Positions 60,984 to 64,000 of a stretch of 64,000 nucleotides of DNA are shown one piece after another. The notes under the pieces were generated by a model, which was given only the letters and a program-made list of their open reading frames with translations, had not been told where the DNA came from and did not search any database. Source of the DNA: G020354785 sp964521285 (lineage in GTDB: Bacteria > Bacteroidota > Bacteroidia > Bacteroidales > UBA10428); contig CAZFQS010000010.1 of the NCBI GenBank assembly GCA_964521285.1, positions 62,001 to 126,000 on the forward strand, written 5' to 3'. Made by a program: the position numbers and the translations under genes. The stretch's first letter is position 1, and every line of letters begins with the position of its first letter.

Positions 60984-61712
60984 TTAATTATCACTAATGT
61001 TTCTCTTTGATAATACCAATTCGGCGGAGAATAATCCAATGAAAATCACTGAAACAAAATAAATAATATCTTTTGTATCTATAACTCCCCTGGTAATGGA
61101 ATTGTAATGTGTATCTATACTAAGATAATTCAGAATGTTTCCAACGATTCCTGAAAAATTTCTTGCAAGCAGACTAAACAGTAAATGAAAGAATATTCCA
61201 ATTAGCAAAGCTACAAGAAATGCTACTATCTGGTTGTTTGTTATACTACTGGAAAATACGCCGATACTGATATATGCTGAACTCATTAATATCAAACCCA
61301 GGTAGCCGGTCCATACAGCACCATGATCAACCGGCCCAATGCTTGATATGGTTATATAATAGGGAAGAGTAAGCACAAGAGAAATGCTTATAAGCAGCAA
61401 TGTTGAAAGAAATTTTCCTACAACAAGCTGCCAGTCAGATACAGGTTTGGTAAGGATCATCTCCAGGGTGCCGGAATTTCTCTCTTCTGCTATAAGGCGC
61501 ATTGTAAGTGCAGGGATAAAGAAGAATAATGTCCAGTACGCTACATCGAAGAACGATTGCAGGCTGGCTTGCTTAACAAGGAAAACATCCCTGCCGTACA
61601 ACCATGTAAAAAATCCGCTAAATCCCAGAAAGGCAATAATCATGATGTATGCTAAAAGGGAATCAAAAAAAGAATTCAGCTCCCGCTTGCAGACTATCCA
61701 TATTTGTCTCAT
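60984..61712 (-). CDS. gldF: GldF-like ABC transporter permease
   Basis: The 242-residue protein has six hydrophobic segments and the ABC-2 permease pattern of the GldF group (RELNSFFDSLLAYIMIIAFLGFSGFF, then RLIAEERNSGTLEMILTKPVSDWQLVVGKF). It forms the membrane channel of the GldA-GldF-GldG system. It lies 31 bp after the ATPase gene. Confidence 0.9.
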   Translation of the reverse strand: MRQIWIVCKRELNSFFDSLLAYIMIIAFLGFSGFFTWLYGRDVFLVKQASLQSFFDVAYWTLFFFIPALTMRLIAEERNSGTLEMILTKPVSDWQLVVGKFLSTLLLISISLVLTLPYYITISSIGPVDHGAVWTGYLGLILMSSAYISIGVFSSSITNNQIVAFLVALLIGIFFHLLFSLLARNFSGIVGNILNYLSIDTHYNSITRGVIDTKDIIYFVSVIFIGLFSAELVLSKRNISDN

Positions 61713-61743
61713 AATATATTAATGTTAAAATTTAAAATTTGTA

Positions 61744-62673
61744 TTAGTTCATTGTCAGTTCACGGAACACATCCTCAAGTTTTGTTTCAGTAGGTGTAAG
61801 TTCAGTCAGAGACCATTTTTTTTCCACACACAGCTTAAATATATCTTTTCGTAAGGATGTTTCAGGATTACTCTGAACCTCAAACTGACCGTCACTTTTT
61901 GACAGAATATCCACCAGGTGAACATTTGGTAAAGCCTGAAGTGCTTTAAAAATGTCATTAACATCACCGTCTTCAATTGTAACCTTTATAATCTCACGTC
62001 CCTGGGTTCTTTTACGTAAATCACGCGAGGTCCCGTCTGCAACAATTTTCCCTTTATTTATTATCAGGATACGATCGCATGTTGCTTCAACCTCAGCCAG
62101 AATATGTGAGCAAAGAATTACGGTTTTTTCTCTCCCGATTTTTCTTATCAATTCACGAATCTCAACAATCTGGTTTGGATCAAGTCCGGCAGTTGGCTCG
62201 TCAAGTATCAGCACCTGCGGATCGTGAATAAGCGCCTGTGCCAGGCCGACTCTTTGCTGGTATCCTCTTGACAGTTCACCTATTTTCTTATGTTTTTCAC
62301 CTTCAATACCGCATAATTCAATAATTTCAAGGATCCTGTCCTTTATTTTACTTTTTGAGATATTATGCAATTCAGCAATAAAATATAAATAATCAATTAC
62401 AGGCATTTCTTTATAAAGAGGATTATTTTCCGAAACGTATCCAATATTTTTTTTTATTTCTTCCGGATTTTCTTTTATTGAATAACCACCAACCTTAATA
62501 TCCCCTGTATTTGGCATAAGAAAGCAGGTTATTGCCCGCATAGTGGTCGTCTTGCCGGCTCCATTTGGTCCCAGAAAACCTAAAATCTCACCTGTTTTCA
62601 CGTTAAACGAGACATTATCAACGGCTTTCTGGGTTCCAAACTTTTTTGTTATGTTTTCGACAATTATGTCCAT
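61744..62673 (-). CDS. gldA: GldA-like ABC transporter ATPase
   Basis: The 309-residue ATPase has Walker A GPNGAGKTT, signature LSRGYQQRVGLAQAL, Walker B VLILDEPTAGLDP and the switch His in VILCSHILAEVE, plus a C-terminal extension typical of GldA/NosF-type ATPases. It opens the gldA-F-G-DUF4340 operon. A 16-bp inverted-repeat terminator of the preceding hsp20 gene lies just upstream. Confidence 0.92.
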   Translation of the reverse strand: MDIIVENITKKFGTQKAVDNVSFNVKTGEILGFLGPNGAGKTTTMRAITCFLMPNTGDIKVGGYSIKENPEEIKKNIGYVSENNPLYKEMPVIDYLYFIAELHNISKSKIKDRILEIIELCGIEGEKHKKIGELSRGYQQRVGLAQALIHDPQVLILDEPTAGLDPNQIVEIRELIRKIGREKTVILCSHILAEVEATCDRILIINKGKIVADGTSRDLRKRTQGREIIKVTIEDGDVNDIFKALQALPNVHLVDILSKSDGQFEVQSNPETSLRKDIFKLCVEKKWSLTELTPTETKLEDVFRELTMN

Positions 62674-62782
62674 ATTTTAATGTATTTTATATTATTCTGA
62701 AAACAGACCACAAAAGAAACAAATTCATCAAAAAATTTATAATTTTTTATGATTTTTTAACAGTTACTGTTGTCAGAATACA

Positions 62783-62822
62783 AAATAAAATGCCATCGCT
62801 TTTTTTCGATGGCATTTTATTT
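62783..62822 (-). terminator. Strong 16-bp inverted-repeat terminator after hsp20
   Basis: Two perfect 16-bp arms, 62783-62798 and 62807-62822, flank an 8-nt loop (core ATGCCATCG / CGATGGCAT). It lies 30 bp after the hsp20 stop. The A/T outer ends give a T-rich tail on both strands. Confidence 0.88.
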
Positions 62823-62852
62823 AACCCAAACCTGTGTAAGCCTAACTAAAAA

Positions 62853-63284
62853 TTATGAAACTTTAATTTCTTTTGCCGGTGTATGTGTTACTTCCTTTTT
62901 TGGAATAGTAATACTTAAAACTCCGTCTTTATGTGAAGCTTTTATCTTATCAGCATCAGCAGTTTCAGGTAAGGTAAAACAACGTGTGAATGAGCTGTAG
63001 CTAAACTCTCTCCTTAAGACATCTTCTTCCTTGGTTTCATTTTTAACTTCCTTTTCTGAAGAAATAGTAAGTACATTTTCATCCAGACTAACTTTAAAAT
63101 CATTCCTGGTTAATCCGGGAGCTGCTACTTCAACTCTGTAATCTTTTTTACTTTCAGTTATATTAACTGCTGGTAAACTGCGGCCACCATCCCAGTCAAA
63201 AAGTACAGGATGATAATCATTGTTGAAAAATTCATCAAATAAATTTGGCCAGCTACTTCTTGTTTTTCTCAGTATTGGTAACAT
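62853..63284 (-). CDS. Small heat-shock protein (Hsp20/alpha-crystallin)
   Basis: The 143-residue protein has a short N-terminal arm (NLFDEFFNNDYHPVLFDWD), then an alpha-crystallin domain (DYRVEVAAPGLTRNDFKVSLDENVLTISSEKE, ending DKIKASHKDGVLSITIPKKE). It is an ATP-independent chaperone holding unfolding proteins. It has a strong Shine-Dalgarno and a distinctive promoter region, in keeping with stress induction. It is transcribed alone, as its own terminator shows. Confidence 0.95.
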   Translation of the reverse strand: MLPILRKTRSSWPNLFDEFFNNDYHPVLFDWDGGRSLPAVNITESKKDYRVEVAAPGLTRNDFKVSLDENVLTISSEKEVKNETKEEDVLRREFSYSSFTRCFTLPETADADKIKASHKDGVLSITIPKKEVTHTPAKEIKVS

Positions 63285-63292
63285 TTTTTGGT

Positions 63293-63299
63293 CCTCCTT
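63293..63299 (-). promoter_or_regulatory. Strong Shine-Dalgarno of hsp20
   Basis: AAGGAGG ends 8 bases before the ATG at 63284. Almost no other gene in the window has such a site, as usual in Bacteroidota, so hsp20 may be set up for very strong initiation. Confidence 0.75.
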
Positions 63300-63343
63300 A
63301 TATTTTTAGTTTTTATTATTTTTTACTGTTTCGTCTAAATATT

Positions 63344-63416
63344 GTCAAATCGTATGCCACTCATTATAAGCTGCCTATATGACAGTCCGATTTATTAAAT
63401 AACGCCAAAATGACAG
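63344..63416 (-). promoter_or_regulatory. Sigma-54-like promoter and paired upstream repeats of hsp20
   Basis: On the minus strand TGGCATACGATTTGAC (63344-63359) resembles the -24/-12 sigma-54 form TGGCAC-N5-TTGC; the final GC is AC here. Upstream lie two direct repeats GCC(T/A)A(T/A)ATGACAG (plus-strand reading) at 63373-63385 and 63404-63416, exactly 31 bp apart (about three helical turns), as expected for activator sites on one face. The distance from the -12 element to the ATG is about 60 bp. Confidence 0.45.
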
Positions 63417-63506
63417 CAAGAAATATAAATCTTTTGTCACAATAACCTGAAATCCCGTTGATTTTAAAGGAGTTTTTAATTGATAGGGAAAAATTTGGTT
63501 AACAGG

Positions 63507-64000
63507 CTAAAATCCCCGGCCGGCAATTCCCGGATAGAGCTTATCCACCTGTGTACTAATAAAGACTTCTTTTGTGTCGACATTCATAAGAGAAAGTACT
63601 CCTCCCGGCCATCCTGCTCCTGTGTCCATCATATAAATTTCACATATCTTTTTTGGTTTTTTAACCCCGTAATTAATTGTAGGAGTATGTCCCAGGTATA
63701 TCTCATCATATCCTGTGATATTCTTTTCAGAGCCTGAGAAATTAAGGTTCAATGCCAGTTGGAGTAATGTTCTGTCCCATATAAAAATATCTTTATCCTG
63801 GTATTCCAGCTCTTCGAATATATTAAATCCTCCATGGGTAAAAATTTTGTTGTCTTTTTTATAATAAAGTCTTGCGCTCTTTAAAAATTCGACATGTTCG
63901 GGAGGGATCTCCCCTTTGTAACTTTCAATAGTTGCTTTGCCTCCCTGGCTTGTCCATATACCAGGAGCTTCTCCGGAAATAAACCATTTTAACGCCCAGT
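63507..64000 (-). CDS. Metallophosphoesterase (Ser/Thr phosphatase-like), C-terminal part, cut by window end
   Basis: The frame is open to the end of the window, so the N-terminus with the first metal motifs lies outside. The visible part has WFISGEAPGIWTSQGG, the HGGFN motif (metal-ligand His) and WDRTLL, then GHTPTINYG with the catalytic GH and DTGAGWPGGVLSLMNVDT near the end. This matches the calcineurin-like group of protein phosphatases and diadenosine tetraphosphatases. The TTG at 63752 is internal and not a start. Confidence 0.85.
   Translation of the reverse strand, partial: WALKWFISGEAPGIWTSQGGKATIESYKGEIPPEHVEFLKSARLYYKKDNKIFTHGGFNIFEELEYQDKDIFIWDRTLLQLALNLNFSGSEKNITGYDEIYLGHTPTINYGVKKPKKICEIYMMDTGAGWPGGVLSLMNVDTKEVFISTQVDKLYPGIAGRGF

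Noticed and set aside
1..64000. tRNA, rRNA, CRISPR, insertion sequences, prophage
   Set aside because: No clover-leaf-like segments, spacer arrays, transposase motifs or phage genes were seen by eye. A tRNAscan or IS search would be needed to exclude small cases.

Overview
The window is 64 kb of AT-rich DNA (roughly one third G+C) from a member of the Bacteroidota, most likely Bacteroidales sensu lato. The lineage call rests on gene content: an S46 dipeptidyl-peptidase, a PorV-type outer-membrane protein of type IX secretion, the gliding-type ABC cluster gldA-gldF-gldG, DUF4924, a GH92-family lipoprotein and a SiaB/SiaC pair. Gene starts almost all lack Shine-Dalgarno sequences, as is usual in this phylum. 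No rRNA, tRNA, CRISPR array, insertion sequence or prophage was recognised. Genes are dense, and both ends cut a gene: the C-terminus of a phosphohexomutase on the left and a metallophosphoesterase on the right.

Region by region. 1-10.4 kb is housekeeping: SiaB kinase/SiaC, RNase HI, a DPP7-type peptidase, RNase HII, a WecA/MraY-type sugar-phosphate transferase, a STAS protein, D-Ala-D-Ala ligase and glutamate dehydrogenase. 10.6-24.6 kb is the most unusual block. A leftward operon encodes a Crp/Fnr regulator, a 1268-residue PEP/pyruvate-binding (ATP-grasp) protein with tandem sensor-like domains and two receiver-like domains, and a LuxR-type response regulator whose phospho-acceptor Asp is Asn. 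Divergent from it is a signal-peptide-bearing protein with the domain order and catalytic residues of alpha-glucan water dikinase. It overlaps by 11 bp an exported class-A beta-lactamase-fold serine hydrolase. Convergent to these lie a nucleotide-transporter-like membrane protein fused to HEAT-type repeats and a second exported serine hydrolase.

25-36 kb holds an exported GyrI-like protein, a GH92-family lipoprotein whose catalytic motifs are degenerate, an SLC13 permease, and a threonine cluster (thrA, a HAD phosphatase, thrC, thrH) in which ThrH stands where homoserine kinase would be expected. After a dispersed-looking octamer repeat come a ChbG-like deacetylase, a stand-alone GMP synthetase ATP-pyrophosphatase subunit of clearly higher G+C (a transfer candidate), and carB. 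40.5-44.9 kb is a reduced four-gene Mrp/Mbh-like antiporter cluster. 44.9-49.8 kb is pstSCAB with an outer-membrane porin as last gene.

50-64 kb contains PorV behind a G9 tract, a lipoprotein, an S4-domain protein, DUF4924, a flavin reductase, a bile-acid:Na+ symporter-type carrier, an acyltransferase/SDR/VOC run, the gldA-F-G-DUF4340 operon and a small heat-shock protein with a sigma-54-like promoter and two helically phased upstream repeats.

The best candidate for an undescribed system is 16.1-24.6 kb, a possible extracytoplasmic phosphotransfer system. Its exported dikinase would need ATP outside the cytoplasm, and a nucleotide-carrier-like protein is encoded beside it. The domain assignments are read directly from motifs; the functional linkage is inference.
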